This document shows positions 25,147-34,429 of a DNA stretch of 64,000 nucleotides, one piece after another. Below the pieces are notes generated by a model, which did no database searches, had not been told where the DNA came from, and was given only the letters and a program-made list of their open reading frames with translations. The stretch spans positions 139,322 to 203,321 of the forward strand of contig NZ_BMZA01000005.1 of NCBI RefSeq assembly GCF_014652555.1, in the 5' to 3' direction. The first letter of the stretch is position 1. The number at the start of each line of letters is the position of its first letter. The stretch is from Novosphingobium colocasiae (GTDB lineage Bacteria > Pseudomonadota > Alphaproteobacteria > Sphingomonadales > Sphingomonadaceae). The translations under genes were made by a program, and so were the position numbers.

Positions 25147-27009
25147 GTGAGACGTAACCTGTTGCTTTCGATGACCGCCCTTGCCACGGCGGCATCCTTT
25201 CCCGTCGCCGCGCAAGCTCCGCAAGAGCCCGCCTATCAGGGCAAGATCGGCCGGACCCTGGCCGAATCCAAGGAATGGTGGCCAGCCCCGGTCCAGGCAC
25301 CCAAGAACGCGCCGAACATCGTGTGGATCCTGCTCGATGACGTCGGCTTCGGTGCCGCCAGCGCGTTCGGCGGGGGGATCGATACGCCCGTGCTCGAAGC
25401 GCTTGCCGATCAGGGCCTGCGCTACACCAACTTCCACACCACCGCGATCTGCGCTCCCACCCGCGCCGCGCTGTTGACCGGCCGCGATTCGGCATCGGTC
25501 CACGTCTCAGGCTTTTCGCACACGGTCCTGTCCGCCGGCTTTCCGGGTTGGGACGGCCGTCTGCCATCGGAGGACGGGACGATCGCCGAAGTCCTGCGCG
25601 ACAACGGCTACAACACTTTTGCTGTCGGCAAGTACGGCGTGACCCCGGACGAAGACGCCACCGACGCCGGCCCGTTCGACCGTTGGCCGACCGGCAAGGG
25701 TTTCGACCATTTCTTCGGCTTCCTGGGTTCGCAGACCGACCAGTACAAGCCCGACCTGGTCGAGGATCAGGCGCACGTAAAGCCTGATGGCCGGCACCTG
25801 AGCGAGCAGATCACCGACAAGGCGATCACCTATATCGATCGCCAGAAGAAGGCCGCCCCCACCAAGCCGTTCTTCCTCTACTACGCGCCCGGTGCCACCC
25901 ACGCGCCGCACCAGGTAGCGGCCGAGTGGAGCGACAAGTACAAGGGCCGCTTCGATGCAGGCTGGGATGTTTATCGCCAGCAGGTATTCGACCGGCAGAA
26001 AAGCGAAGGCATCATCCCCGCCACGGCCATCCTGCCGGATCGTGATGCCAGCGTGCCGGCATGGGCCAAGCTGTCGCCCGAACAGCGCAAGCTCTATGCC
26101 CGGTTCATGGAAGTCTACGCCGGCTATCTGACCTACACCGATCACGAGATCGGCCGGATCGTCCAGCACCTCAAGGACATCAAGCAGTACGACAACACGC
26201 TGTTCGTGGTGATTGTGGGCGATAACGGCGCTTCGAAGGAGGGCACGCCCGAAGGCGATGTCGATCGCTCGATCATGTCGAAGCCGCTGAGCGATGCCGA
26301 GACACTGAAGTACAACCTAGGCAAGCTGGACCAGATCGGCACCGCTGCGGCGACCGAGGGCAATTACCCGCTCGGCTGGGCGCAGGCCGCCAACACCCCG
26401 TTCCGCCACTGGAAATCGGATGCCAATGCCGAAGGCGGCACGCGCAACCCGCTCATCCTTTCGTGGGCGAACGGGATCAAGGGCGACGGTAGCGTGCGGT
26501 CCCAATACGGACACGTTATTGATATCCTGCCGACCACGCTGGAGCTGACCGGGATCAAGGCGCCCGAAGCCATTCGCGGCATTGCCCAGCAGCCGATCGA
26601 GGGCACTTCGCTCGCCTATTCGATCACCGACGCGGCCGCAGCATCGCGCCACCGCGAGCAGTATTACTACATCTTCGGCTCGCGTGCGATCTATCGCGAC
26701 GGCTGGAAGGCTTCGCTGCCCTATCCGAACGGCCTCATCACCGGCAGCCCCGGCAGCAAGGTGGCGTTCGACGAGAACGCCTGGCAGCTCTACGATCTGA
26801 ACACTGATTACACCGAACGCGTCGATCTGGCGAAGAAGTACCCGGAAAAGGTGGCGGAACTGCGCGCCTTGTTCGAAGAGCAGGCCAAGAAGCACAATCT
26901 CTATCCGCTGATCACCTGGGATGACGTCGCAAAGGGTCGCATCCACAACAACGGCGATGGCCGCACGCTGGCGGACAAGATCAAGGCCATGCATCCGGCG
27001 GAACAGTAG
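25147..27009 (+). CDS. Periplasmic Cys-type sulfatase (arylsulfatase family)
   Basis: 620 residues from a GTG at 25147, which gives a clean signal peptide (MRRNLLLSMTALATAASFPV...AQA) and has GGGGA six bases upstream; the frame opens earlier but that part is not signal-like. The metal site NIVWILLDDVGFG and the sulfatase signature C102-A-P-T-R (AICAPTRAALLTGRD) are intact, so C102 is the formylglycine precursor. VIVGDNGASKEG is the second metal-binding region. It resembles AtsA-type arylsulfatases. It should release sulfate from esters in the periplasm, matured by the divergent anSME. Confidence 0.93.
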   Translation: MRRNLLLSMTALATAASFPVAAQAPQEPAYQGKIGRTLAESKEWWPAPVQAPKNAPNIVWILLDDVGFGAASAFGGGIDTPVLEALADQGLRYTNFHTTAICAPTRAALLTGRDSASVHVSGFSHTVLSAGFPGWDGRLPSEDGTIAEVLRDNGYNTFAVGKYGVTPDEDATDAGPFDRWPTGKGFDHFFGFLGSQTDQYKPDLVEDQAHVKPDGRHLSEQITDKAITYIDRQKKAAPTKPFFLYYAPGATHAPHQVAAEWSDKYKGRFDAGWDVYRQQVFDRQKSEGIIPATAILPDRDASVPAWAKLSPEQRKLYARFMEVYAGYLTYTDHEIGRIVQHLKDIKQYDNTLFVVIVGDNGASKEGTPEGDVDRSIMSKPLSDAETLKYNLGKLDQIGTAAATEGNYPLGWAQAANTPFRHWKSDANAEGGTRNPLILSWANGIKGDGSVRSQYGHVIDILPTTLELTGIKAPEAIRGIAQQPIEGTSLAYSITDAAAASRHREQYYYIFGSRAIYRDGWKASLPYPNGLITGSPGSKVAFDENAWQLYDLNTDYTERVDLAKKYPEKVAELRALFEEQAKKHNLYPLITWDDVAKGRIHNNGDGRTLADKIKAMHPAEQ

Positions 27010-27201
27010 ACGAGCGGGCCACGTCGCAGCGGCAAGGGCTTCGGCTCAAGCTTCGCTGCCCCTACCGCAAGGCTCGGCAGCTTGCTGCCGTGGCCTTGCG
27101 GGGTGGACCCAGGTCGTCCCGCTGCTGAATCGCCGCCGGGTGGACAGCGCAGCCCTTTTCGCTATTTTCAGGCCACTCGTCTCCAATTGCACAACCTCGG
27201 G

Positions 27202-28026
27202 GTGGCACTCTTGCATTTCATTCGCACGGCATTGGTTGGCTTGGTTCTGTTCGTATTGCTGGGGGTGGGTGTTCTCGCATTCTGGATGACATACGAAGGT
27301 AACGATCCCCGCATGTCGGTGGGCGATCGCAACAACTTCTCACGCGGCGAATACCTGGCTTTCGCGGTGCCGTGGGGCGGGGAACAGGGGATCATGCGCT
27401 TCTGGGCACCCCATGCGGACAAGGTCCGCATCGATCTTGTGCATTTTCCGAACAACACCGGCTTCCAGTTTTCCTGGCCGCCATTCTCTCCGCGCGGCGG
27501 CGTCGCCGGCGTCTGGGGGTACATGGGCATCGAGCATGGCAACTATGACGGGGCGGCAGCCGAAGCGCCGGTTCCCGCGCGTCGGGTCGATGACATCAAG
27601 GTTCTATCGCAGACCTTTGCCTGGTCCCGGCAGACCCGGGCGGGCACTGCAGATGTGCTGACGGAGTTCTATCTGCGCAGCGATCCGGAAGAACCGGAGT
27701 CCAAGCTGCTGGAGATCGGCTGGTTCCTCCACATCCCCGACAAGGCGCGCGGATATGCCGAAAAGGGAAAGCCGATCGGCAGCTATACTGATGGAGAGGG
27801 GCGTCACTGGCTCGTGGTCAGGGATGAGAAATTCGTGATGTTCCTGGCGAAAGATGGTGCCGATGTGCGCAGCGGTCGCATCGACATGCTGGCGGCCCTG
27901 AAGTGGCTGAAGCAGCAGAAAGTCGTTTCCGGCCGCGAATGGTACACCGGCGTCGCTATCGGCGTGGAGCCGTTCGGCGGTTTCGGTCGCCTGCAGATCG
28001 ACAAATGGTCGGTTGATTACCGTTGA
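27202..28026 (+). CDS. Membrane-anchored GH12-like protein of unknown substrate
   Basis: About 274 residues. One N-terminal membrane segment (FIRTALVGLVLFVLLGVGVL) is followed by an extracytoplasmic beta-rich domain. The pattern GVWGYMGIEHGNYDG, then VLTEFYLRSDP and LLEIGWFLHIP, then YTGVAIGVEPFGGFGRLQI resembles the glycoside hydrolase family 12 fold, where the first catalytic Glu sits in an E-x-M-I-W-like strand. The likeness is by eye and may be only a fold match. The start is uncertain: GTG at 27202 or TTG at 27211. It lies between the sulfatase and the PQQ enzyme. Confidence 0.6.
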   Translation: MALLHFIRTALVGLVLFVLLGVGVLAFWMTYEGNDPRMSVGDRNNFSRGEYLAFAVPWGGEQGIMRFWAPHADKVRIDLVHFPNNTGFQFSWPPFSPRGGVAGVWGYMGIEHGNYDGAAAEAPVPARRVDDIKVLSQTFAWSRQTRAGTADVLTEFYLRSDPEEPESKLLEIGWFLHIPDKARGYAEKGKPIGSYTDGEGRHWLVVRDEKFVMFLAKDGADVRSGRIDMLAALKWLKQQKVVSGREWYTGVAIGVEPFGGFGRLQIDKWSVDYR

Positions 28027-28099
28027 CGCGATCTGCTCGAAGCACATGAGCAAGGCAGCGACTTTCTGACGATCCGGGGTTTGCGAAAGGGGTAGGCGG

Positions 28100-30493
28100 G
28101 TGTCGCCAGGTCGATCCACAGGGAAGGTTCAACGCCGCATCTATGCCGCGTTTCTGGCGTTGCTGGCGCTGATCCTCGTCATCGGCGGCGGCTGGCTCGC
28201 CAGCTTGGGCGGCTCTGCCTATTACCTTCTGGCCGGCGCGGCGCTGGCGTGGTCCGCGGTGCTGATATGGCGGGCGCGGCGCGAGGGGCGGTGGGTCTAT
28301 GCCGCCATCGTCGTCGCGACGCTGGTGTGGACGATCTGGGAAGCGGGATATGCCGGCTGGTCGATCATGCCGCGGATGGTCGCCTGGCTGGTGGTGGGCA
28401 GTTGGATGCTGACGCCGTGGTTCGTGCGCAGCCTTCAGCCGGAGGCCACCGTTGTTCCGCGCCTGGCCCGGTGGATGACGGCGGGGACTTTCCTGGCCGC
28501 CTGTGCCGTCGCCTTCGTCGTGGGAGCGGGTCTGCATGCGGCCGATCCCGATCCCGTCGACCCGATCACGCAGGCCGGCGTCGCATCAGCCTATCCGGCC
28601 GCCGTGAAGCCCGCTACTGGGCCGGGCCGCAGCGACTGGCAGCAGTACGGCAACGATCTGGCGGGGACGCGGTTCAGCCCGGTCGCGCAGATCACGGCTG
28701 CCAACGTGTCCGACCTGCAACTCGCCTGGCGCACGCCCATCGACACTAACGATCTCAGCCGGGAACAAGGGCTCGAGGTGACCCCGATCATGATCGGCGA
28801 CACGCTCTATGCCTGCAACGGCGTCAACGACGTGTTCGCGATCGATGCCGAGACCGGCGCGGTGCGCTGGCGGATGGCGGCCGCCGGAGGCGAGGGGCGC
28901 ACCTGCCGGGGTGTCGCCTATTACCGGGTGCCCGGTGGCGACGGTCCCTGTGCCGAGCGGATCCTCACCAACACCGGAAACGCCCAGCTTGTTGCCCTCG
29001 ATGCGCGGACCGGCAAGCTTTGCGCGGGCTTCGGCAGTGCGGGTCGGGTCGATCTGCTCGACGGCATGAGCCCGGCACCGGCGCATTATTACTACCCGAC
29101 GTCCGCGCCGGCGATCGTGCAGGGCAAGGTCGTGCTCGGCGGCATGGTGCTTGACGGTCAGTTCTGGGGCGAGCCTTCCGGCGTGATCCGCGCCTTCGAC
29201 GCGGTGACCGGAAAACTGGCGTGGGCGTGGGACATGGGCGCTCCCGATGTTCCCGGCAGACCGGCAGCGGGCAAAACCTACACGCCGGCCACCCCCAACA
29301 GTTGGGGCCCGATAAGTGCGGATGAAAAGCTGGGACTGGTCTATCTGCCAATCGGCAATTCGACGCCCGACTTTTTCGGCGGCATGCGTCGTCCGGTCGA
29401 TGAGAAGTTCGGCAGCTCGGTGGTGGCGCTCGATGCGGCGACCGGGCGGTTGCGGTGGTCCTTCCAGACCGTCCGGCACGACCTGTGGGACTATGATGTC
29501 GCCGCTCAGCCGACCTTGCTGGACCTGCCGCAGGCAGGTGGCCGCATTGTCCACGCGTTGGTGCAGCCGACCAAGACCGGTGAAGTCTTCGTGCTCGATC
29601 GACTGACCGGCAGGCCGCTCCGTGATGTCGTGGAGCGGGCAGTCCCGCAGCATGGCGGCGTGTCGGAGGAGCATCTTGCCCGGACCCAGCCCTTTCCCAT
29701 CGGCCTGCCATCATTTCGCGGCCCGGTCCTGCGCGAGAGGGACATGTGGGGGATCACCCCGCTCGATCAGCTCTATTGCCGCATCCGCTTCCGAGGTGCG
29801 CGGTATGACGGCATGATGACCCCGCCGGGACTGACGCCATGGATTTCGCTCCCGGGCTTTGGCGGCGGGATGGACTGGGGCGGCGCTTCGGTGGACCTCG
29901 ATCATAACGTGTTGCTGGTCAACTCGACGACGATCGCCAACATCAGTTGGATGTTCACGCGCGCCGAAGCGGACGCCGATGGCCTGCGTCCCGCTTCGGG
30001 CACCGAAGGCGGAGACCTTTGGGGCCCTGCGGCGCAGGCCGGCACGCCTTATGCAAGCTATACCGAGGCATTCAAATCACCGATCGGGATGCCGTGTCAG
30101 GAGCCGCCGTTCGGACGGCTCAGCGCCGTCGATCTGAAGACCGGCAAGCTTGTCTGGTCGCGTCCCCTCGGCATGGCGGGCAAGAGTGCCTTCGGCATCC
30201 CCATCCTGGTGCCGATCACGATGGGAACGCCGACATCGGGCGGTTCGGTCACGACGCGCGGCGGGGTGACTTTCATTGCCGCCACCCAGGACCGTATCCT
30301 GCGCGCGTTCGATACCCGGACCGGAGCGCTGTTGTGGAGCAAGCGCCTGCCGTGGAGCGGCTTCGCGACACCGATGACCTACGTCTCGCCCCGCAGCGGC
30401 CGCCAGTTCCTGGTGGTGGCCGCAGGTGGGTCGCACGGGCTGGGCGAGGCGGGCGGCGCGGCGCTGCTGGCCTTCGCGCTGCCGAAGCGTTGA
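28100..30493 (+). CDS. Membrane-bound PQQ-dependent glucose dehydrogenase-type quinoprotein
   Basis: 797 residues from a GTG at 28100. Five N-terminal membrane segments (about 10-150) are followed by an eight-bladed quinoprotein domain starting DWQQYGNDLAGTRFSPVAQI. Other signs are RVDLLDGMSPAPAHYYYPTS, FQTVRHDLWDYDVAAQPTL and repeated Trp-docking motifs (TGKLVWSRPLG, TGALLWSKRLP). Such enzymes oxidise aldoses in the periplasm and pass electrons to ubiquinone. It is 73 bases after the GH12-like gene, so both may act on a sugar released nearby. Confidence 0.9.
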   Translation: MSPGRSTGKVQRRIYAAFLALLALILVIGGGWLASLGGSAYYLLAGAALAWSAVLIWRARREGRWVYAAIVVATLVWTIWEAGYAGWSIMPRMVAWLVVGSWMLTPWFVRSLQPEATVVPRLARWMTAGTFLAACAVAFVVGAGLHAADPDPVDPITQAGVASAYPAAVKPATGPGRSDWQQYGNDLAGTRFSPVAQITAANVSDLQLAWRTPIDTNDLSREQGLEVTPIMIGDTLYACNGVNDVFAIDAETGAVRWRMAAAGGEGRTCRGVAYYRVPGGDGPCAERILTNTGNAQLVALDARTGKLCAGFGSAGRVDLLDGMSPAPAHYYYPTSAPAIVQGKVVLGGMVLDGQFWGEPSGVIRAFDAVTGKLAWAWDMGAPDVPGRPAAGKTYTPATPNSWGPISADEKLGLVYLPIGNSTPDFFGGMRRPVDEKFGSSVVALDAATGRLRWSFQTVRHDLWDYDVAAQPTLLDLPQAGGRIVHALVQPTKTGEVFVLDRLTGRPLRDVVERAVPQHGGVSEEHLARTQPFPIGLPSFRGPVLRERDMWGITPLDQLYCRIRFRGARYDGMMTPPGLTPWISLPGFGGGMDWGGASVDLDHNVLLVNSTTIANISWMFTRAEADADGLRPASGTEGGDLWGPAAQAGTPYASYTEAFKSPIGMPCQEPPFGRLSAVDLKTGKLVWSRPLGMAGKSAFGIPILVPITMGTPTSGGSVTTRGGVTFIAATQDRILRAFDTRTGALLWSKRLPWSGFATPMTYVSPRSGRQFLVVAAGGSHGLGEAGGAALLAFALPKR

Positions 30494-30610
30494 TGAGGAT
30501 CAGCCGGTCGAGTTTCTCCGCGACGAGGAAGACCCCAAAACAGCCGGGGTCACCAATGACCGAGCTTCAAGACTGCCGATCTTTTCCGATTGGTCGCGTC
30601 AAAGGCCAAT

Positions 30611-31603
30611 CTACCGCCGTGCCAGCCGTGAGAGGCGTTGCGACAGGGTCGTCACGCCGATCACGTCGGTCACGTTGCTGAAGCCGGTGCGTTCGCCCAT
30701 CGTCCAGCGGTAGAGGCTCTGGAACGAGATGAAGCTGGTATAGGCAGTGTGCCAGGGCGCGGCGGCGATCGCACCGCCGGTCATTTCCCAGGAGCGCCCG
30801 GCTGCGTCGGTCAGCCGCACCACACGGTGCATGCCCAGCATGCCCACGCTTTCGGCGTCGATCTCGGCAGCCACGATGGCGCTCACCTCGCCGTTGACGA
30901 GCGCGTAGCCAAAGCGGAACGTGGTGTAGACGGGCTGGCCGTTGACCACATCCAGGGTGACCACAAGGTGGAACGCCAGATCGTCGCCGAACGTGATGTG
31001 CATCCATGAAACCGGGGCCGAGTTCCATTCCGCGCGCGGGCCCCAGCTTCGGTCCAACCCGTCGACGCAGGATACCGCGAAGCGGTGGCCGTAGAGTTCC
31101 AGTTCGCCCTCGATCCGGCCTACCAGGTCATAGTGCCCCTTGGTCCATGAATCGCCCGCGCCCGTCGATGCCTCCGGATCGCCCTGGAATACTTCCAGCA
31201 TCGGGTTCTGCGCCGGGTCCAGCGGGTCGAAAGGTGCCATCAGCCCCTTGAAATCCAGGTCGAACCGGCACAGCCCGTCGCGGCCCTCATAGCGGAAGCG
31301 ATAGTCGCGGGCATCGTTGCTGCCTTTGACCGAAAGGCCGTTCGACAAGGTGAAGTCGGCCATCGTTTCGGGGCACTTCACGTGCATCGGCGCGTCCGAG
31401 TAATCGACCGTCCATGCGTTGGCGTGCATGCCCTGATGGACATAGACAGATGACAGGCACACTCCCGCATTCGGGCGGCACAGGACATAGGCATTGCCGC
31501 TGATGCGTGCCTCGGGCACCGAAAAGATCAGGAACAGCGTTTCGGCATGATCGAAATCGGGCGAGTTGCCGTTGTGGAAGTGCAGGTCCTGATCTGTAAT
31601 CAC
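30611..31603 (-). CDS. DUF7064-like protein, copy B
   Basis: 330 residues from a GTG at 31603 with GGAG nine bases upstream. Paralogous to the protein encoded at 33394-34365: both start with a short D-rich tail, then ETLFLIFSVPEARISGNAYV, an SSVYVHQG-like segment, a central DRSWGPRAEWN and a C-terminal GYALVNGE. The fold looks beta-rich like the lipocalin pairs of AttH/CrtC proteins, which is inference. No signal peptide, so cytoplasmic. It is the last gene of a minus-strand group with a kinase-like gene. I recall this domain as DUF7064 but cannot confirm it. Confidence 0.75.
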   Translation of the reverse strand: MITDQDLHFHNGNSPDFDHAETLFLIFSVPEARISGNAYVLCRPNAGVCLSSVYVHQGMHANAWTVDYSDAPMHVKCPETMADFTLSNGLSVKGSNDARDYRFRYEGRDGLCRFDLDFKGLMAPFDPLDPAQNPMLEVFQGDPEASTGAGDSWTKGHYDLVGRIEGELELYGHRFAVSCVDGLDRSWGPRAEWNSAPVSWMHITFGDDLAFHLVVTLDVVNGQPVYTTFRFGYALVNGEVSAIVAAEIDAESVGMLGMHRVVRLTDAAGRSWEMTGGAIAAAPWHTAYTSFISFQSLYRWTMGERTGFSNVTDVIGVTTLSQRLSRLARR

Positions 31604-31649
31604 GGGTAAAAACTCCGGCGGGGGCAAATAGGCGTGGGCGATCAGCGTT

Positions 31650-32159
31650 TCACCAGGCTGGCGGCGGCAAGTCTTCGGGTTTGAGTTCGAAGCCGAACGG
31701 CGTGCACCACTGGCGGCATTGCCGCAGGATGGCATCGCCCTCGTCGAGGATAAGGCGCTCCAGCCCAGGCTGGCACGGCGTGCCCACCACCCGGTTCGAC
31801 AGCGCGGTCAGGCTGTCGCGCAAGGCGCGGTCGGCGGTCTCGTAGGCGGCAAGGTCGGCCTCGGGGTCGGCCAGGACGGTTTCTCCCTGCCGCGCCAGTG
31901 CCGTCAGCGCGTCCGCATCGCCCGGTAGCGCCTCGTGCGCGATGCCCGCCGCCCGCTCGCACATGGCGATGTAGGCGCGCAGTTCCATGCGATGGAACGC
32001 GCGGGCGTCGGGCAGCCGCGTCTTGACGAACGACAGCGTGGCGATTGCGAGGTGCAACTGCTCGACCACATGCTTTTCGGATCCGGCGAGAGCCGGTCCC
32101 ACCACATCGGTCAGTGCGCGCAGCACCGCCTGAAGCTGGGTATCGAAAGACCGGTTCAT
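31650..32159 (-). CDS. Small helical protein linked to the APH-family kinase
   Basis: 169 residues, nearly all helical, with heptad-like stretches (LHLAIATLSFVKTRLPDARA; ALTALARQGETVLADPEADL). There are no membrane segments or catalytic motifs that I recognise. Its ATG overlaps the stop of the kinase-like gene by four bases (ATGA), so they are made together and may form a complex. Function unknown. Confidence 0.7.
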   Translation of the reverse strand: MNRSFDTQLQAVLRALTDVVGPALAGSEKHVVEQLHLAIATLSFVKTRLPDARAFHRMELRAYIAMCERAAGIAHEALPGDADALTALARQGETVLADPEADLAAYETADRALRDSLTALSNRVVGTPCQPGLERLILDEGDAILRQCRQWCTPFGFELKPEDLPPPAW

Positions 32160-33379
32160 GCGGTGGCCTCCACGAAGTGATCGCGCAAGTCCGACAAGGC
32201 GATGTAGCCCACGCCCACCACGAAATTGACGAGAACGTCCTGATGGGTTCCGCGCACCATCGATGCGCGGGCCGAAGCCGCCAGCGTCAGGACCGTGACG
32301 AGGTAGCGGTTGTAGATATTGAAATAGCGCAGGCGCAGCGGATCGACCTTCAGGCCAGATGCCTCCTCGTAAGCCGCGAACAGATCGGCTGCAGGCATCA
32401 TCCCGGACGCCAGCGCGGTCACGCCGTCGTCGTCGTAGTGCTGGAACGTCGGCATCGTAGCGTAAGTCAGGTCCTGGTGCCGGTCGCCCAGCGTCGCCCC
32501 TTCCCAGTCCAGCCATGCGGTGATCCGGCCCAGCGCCTCGTCGAACAGGAAATTGCCGCTCCGGTAGTCGCCATGGATGATCGACACACGATCGAGCGGC
32601 GGTGCATTGGCGATCAGCCAGCGGTAGACGATTTCCAGGATCGGCTCTTCCTCAACCCGATCCTCTTCCCAGACGCGGCGGATTGCGTTCACTTGCCGGA
32701 TGATCGAGGCATTCGATCCCACCTGCGGCCGTTCGAAGTGGGCGAAGGCGGGCAGTGGGGGCACCTCCATCGTGTGGAGCTTGGCCAGCAGGCCGACGAA
32801 ATGCGGTGCCAGCCTGGCGCGCAGGTCCGGCCCGTAGTTCTGGCCCAATCCCGAAACCTTGCCGGCATCGTAGGACGGCTTGGCCGAACCGGTCATGAAG
32901 CCATAGACCATTCCCGGATAGGGAAGGAACGCGGCTTCGGCATCGACCCAGTACGGTGTCGGCGCCGGGATCACGCCCTGCACCGCGGCAAGCACCTCGA
33001 ACTCGCGGCTGCGGCTCGATTCCGTCACCGACGCGGCCGGCTCCATGCGCAGCACCAGCGTTTCGCGCGCGCCGCTGTCCGGCCCGTCGCGGCCCAGCTC
33101 GAACACCATCTGCAACTTCGAAGCGCCGCCCGACAGCCACCGCGCATTCTCGATAACGATCGGGTGGCCCAGGCGGTTTTCGATAAGCGCGCGGGTGCCC
33201 TCGACAAGCCTTTCCAGCGTCACCCCGGTATAGCCCGGCCCATGCCGCCGCTGCATCTTGCGCGACAGCACGGCGTCGATTTCCGCCTCGGTCGGATAGC
33301 GGGCGCGGACCGCCGCGATCACGGCTTCGCTGGGCCGCAGGCGGTCTTCCTCGCGGATAACGGCATATTCACCGGACAT
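32156..33379 (-). CDS. APH-family phosphotransferase (small-molecule kinase-like)
   Basis: 407 residues. The aminoglycoside-phosphotransferase-like catalytic core is intact: H269 and D271 in IIHGDYRSGNFLFD (catalytic Asp) and D291 in AWLDWEGATLGD (metal binding). The N-lobe has WLSGGASKLQMVFEL. Members of this group phosphorylate hydroxylated small molecules or act on acyl-CoA-linked pathways; resistance is unlikely here. The gene sits between two DUF7064-like genes, 14 bases after the upstream one. Confidence 0.85.
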   Translation of the reverse strand: MSGEYAVIREEDRLRPSEAVIAAVRARYPTEAEIDAVLSRKMQRRHGPGYTGVTLERLVEGTRALIENRLGHPIVIENARWLSGGASKLQMVFELGRDGPDSGARETLVLRMEPAASVTESSRSREFEVLAAVQGVIPAPTPYWVDAEAAFLPYPGMVYGFMTGSAKPSYDAGKVSGLGQNYGPDLRARLAPHFVGLLAKLHTMEVPPLPAFAHFERPQVGSNASIIRQVNAIRRVWEEDRVEEEPILEIVYRWLIANAPPLDRVSIIHGDYRSGNFLFDEALGRITAWLDWEGATLGDRHQDLTYATMPTFQHYDDDGVTALASGMMPAADLFAAYEEASGLKVDPLRLRYFNIYNRYLVTVLTLAASARASMVRGTHQDVLVNFVVGVGYIALSDLRDHFVEATA

Positions 33380-33393
33380 GACTGGGTCCTTGT

Positions 33394-34365
33394 TCAGGCG
33401 TAGAGTTCATCGGCCATGTTGAGGGACAGGTAATACTGCCCGAAGAAATCGGCAATGTGGGCATGCCCCACCCGGTCCCCGGACTCCCAGCGCATCAGGC
33501 ACTGGTAACCGGCGGAAGACGGGTTGAAGTTGTACCAGGGCCCGGCCGCCACGGTCGTCCCGCGCGCCTCGTAGACCTGGCCCTGATCGTCCTCGAAGCG
33601 GGCAAGCGCGCTCGTCACCAGCATGTCCGAACGCTTGGCTGTCAGTTCCGCCGACACCAGCGGGCGGCGCTCGCCGTTGACCAGCACATAGCCGTACTTG
33701 AACGGCCCATAAGTGACCTCGCGGCCGGCGAATTCGATGCCGACGACGAAGAACGCGCCAAGGCCTTCACCCAGTTCCACGTGGACCCAGCTCGCGCCCT
33801 TGTTGCCCCAGTCGTTGCGCGGGCCCCAGCTCTTGTTGACGCCTTCGATGCAATCGACCGCATAGGTCTTGTCGCGCAGCCGCAGCGTGCCGGTGACGCG
33901 GCCCTTGCCCTCAAGGTGGCCGTTGTTCCAGCCGTCGTAGCCATCGACCTTGCTGGCACCCGCTTGGGGGACTTGCGCCGGATCGTTTGTGTCGGTCGGA
34001 TCGCAGACGGCGGAATAGCTCAGCTCCAGCGAACAGACGCCATCGAGCGAATCGTACCGGTATTCCAGTTCCCGCTCATTCCTGGCGTGGAACGTCAGGC
34101 CGTTGGGCAGCGAAAAGTTCGAGAAGTCCTCGGGGCAAGGCAAGTGCATCTGGCTGTCGTTGTGGTGAAGCTGCCAGGGGTGGAAGCAGATGCCCTGATG
34201 GATTTCGATGGAGCTGTGGCACACGCCCATGTTGGGGCGGGTGAGCACATAGATATTGCCGCTGATCGCGCATTCCGGAACGGAAAAGATGATGAACAGG
34301 GTTTCGGTCCAGGTCCGGTCTTCAGGGTCGCGGGCATGGAACTTGTAGTCGTCTGCGATGATCAT
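33394..34365 (-). CDS. DUF7064-like protein, copy A
   Basis: 323 residues from the ATG at 34365 with GGAG six bases upstream. It is a clear paralogue of the 30611-31603 product: TWTETLFIIFSVPECAISGN, SSIEIHQGICFHPWQL, the central NKSWGPRNDWGNKGASWVHV and GYVLVNGERR align along the whole length. The repeated Trp-Gly-Pro-Arg centre suggests a ligand pocket in a beta-barrel fold. It is the first gene of the group after the TonB receptor terminator. The biochemical role is unknown. Confidence 0.75.
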   Translation of the reverse strand: MIIADDYKFHARDPEDRTWTETLFIIFSVPECAISGNIYVLTRPNMGVCHSSIEIHQGICFHPWQLHHNDSQMHLPCPEDFSNFSLPNGLTFHARNERELEYRYDSLDGVCSLELSYSAVCDPTDTNDPAQVPQAGASKVDGYDGWNNGHLEGKGRVTGTLRLRDKTYAVDCIEGVNKSWGPRNDWGNKGASWVHVELGEGLGAFFVVGIEFAGREVTYGPFKYGYVLVNGERRPLVSAELTAKRSDMLVTSALARFEDDQGQVYEARGTTVAAGPWYNFNPSSAGYQCLMRWESGDRVGHAHIADFFGQYYLSLNMADELYA

Positions 34366-34384
34366 GGCATGCTCCGGGGCGGAC

Positions 34385-34424
34385 AAAAAGATGCCGTGGC
34401 GCGCCTTGATCGCGCGCCACGGCA
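34385..34424 (-). terminator. Strong rho-independent terminator after the second TonB receptor
   Basis: Thirteen-base arms at 34392-34404 and 34412-34424 pair exactly around a seven-base loop. On the minus strand the stem is followed by TCTTTTTG. It separates the receptor from the DUF7064/kinase genes, so part of the transcript may end here and expression levels may differ. Confidence 0.85.
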
Positions 34425-34429
34425 GGCTA

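Noticed and set aside
32156..33379. Antibiotic-resistance phosphotransferase
   Set aside because: The APH fold is real, but context with DUF7064 and TonB genes points to metabolism, and no resistance-specific signature is visible.
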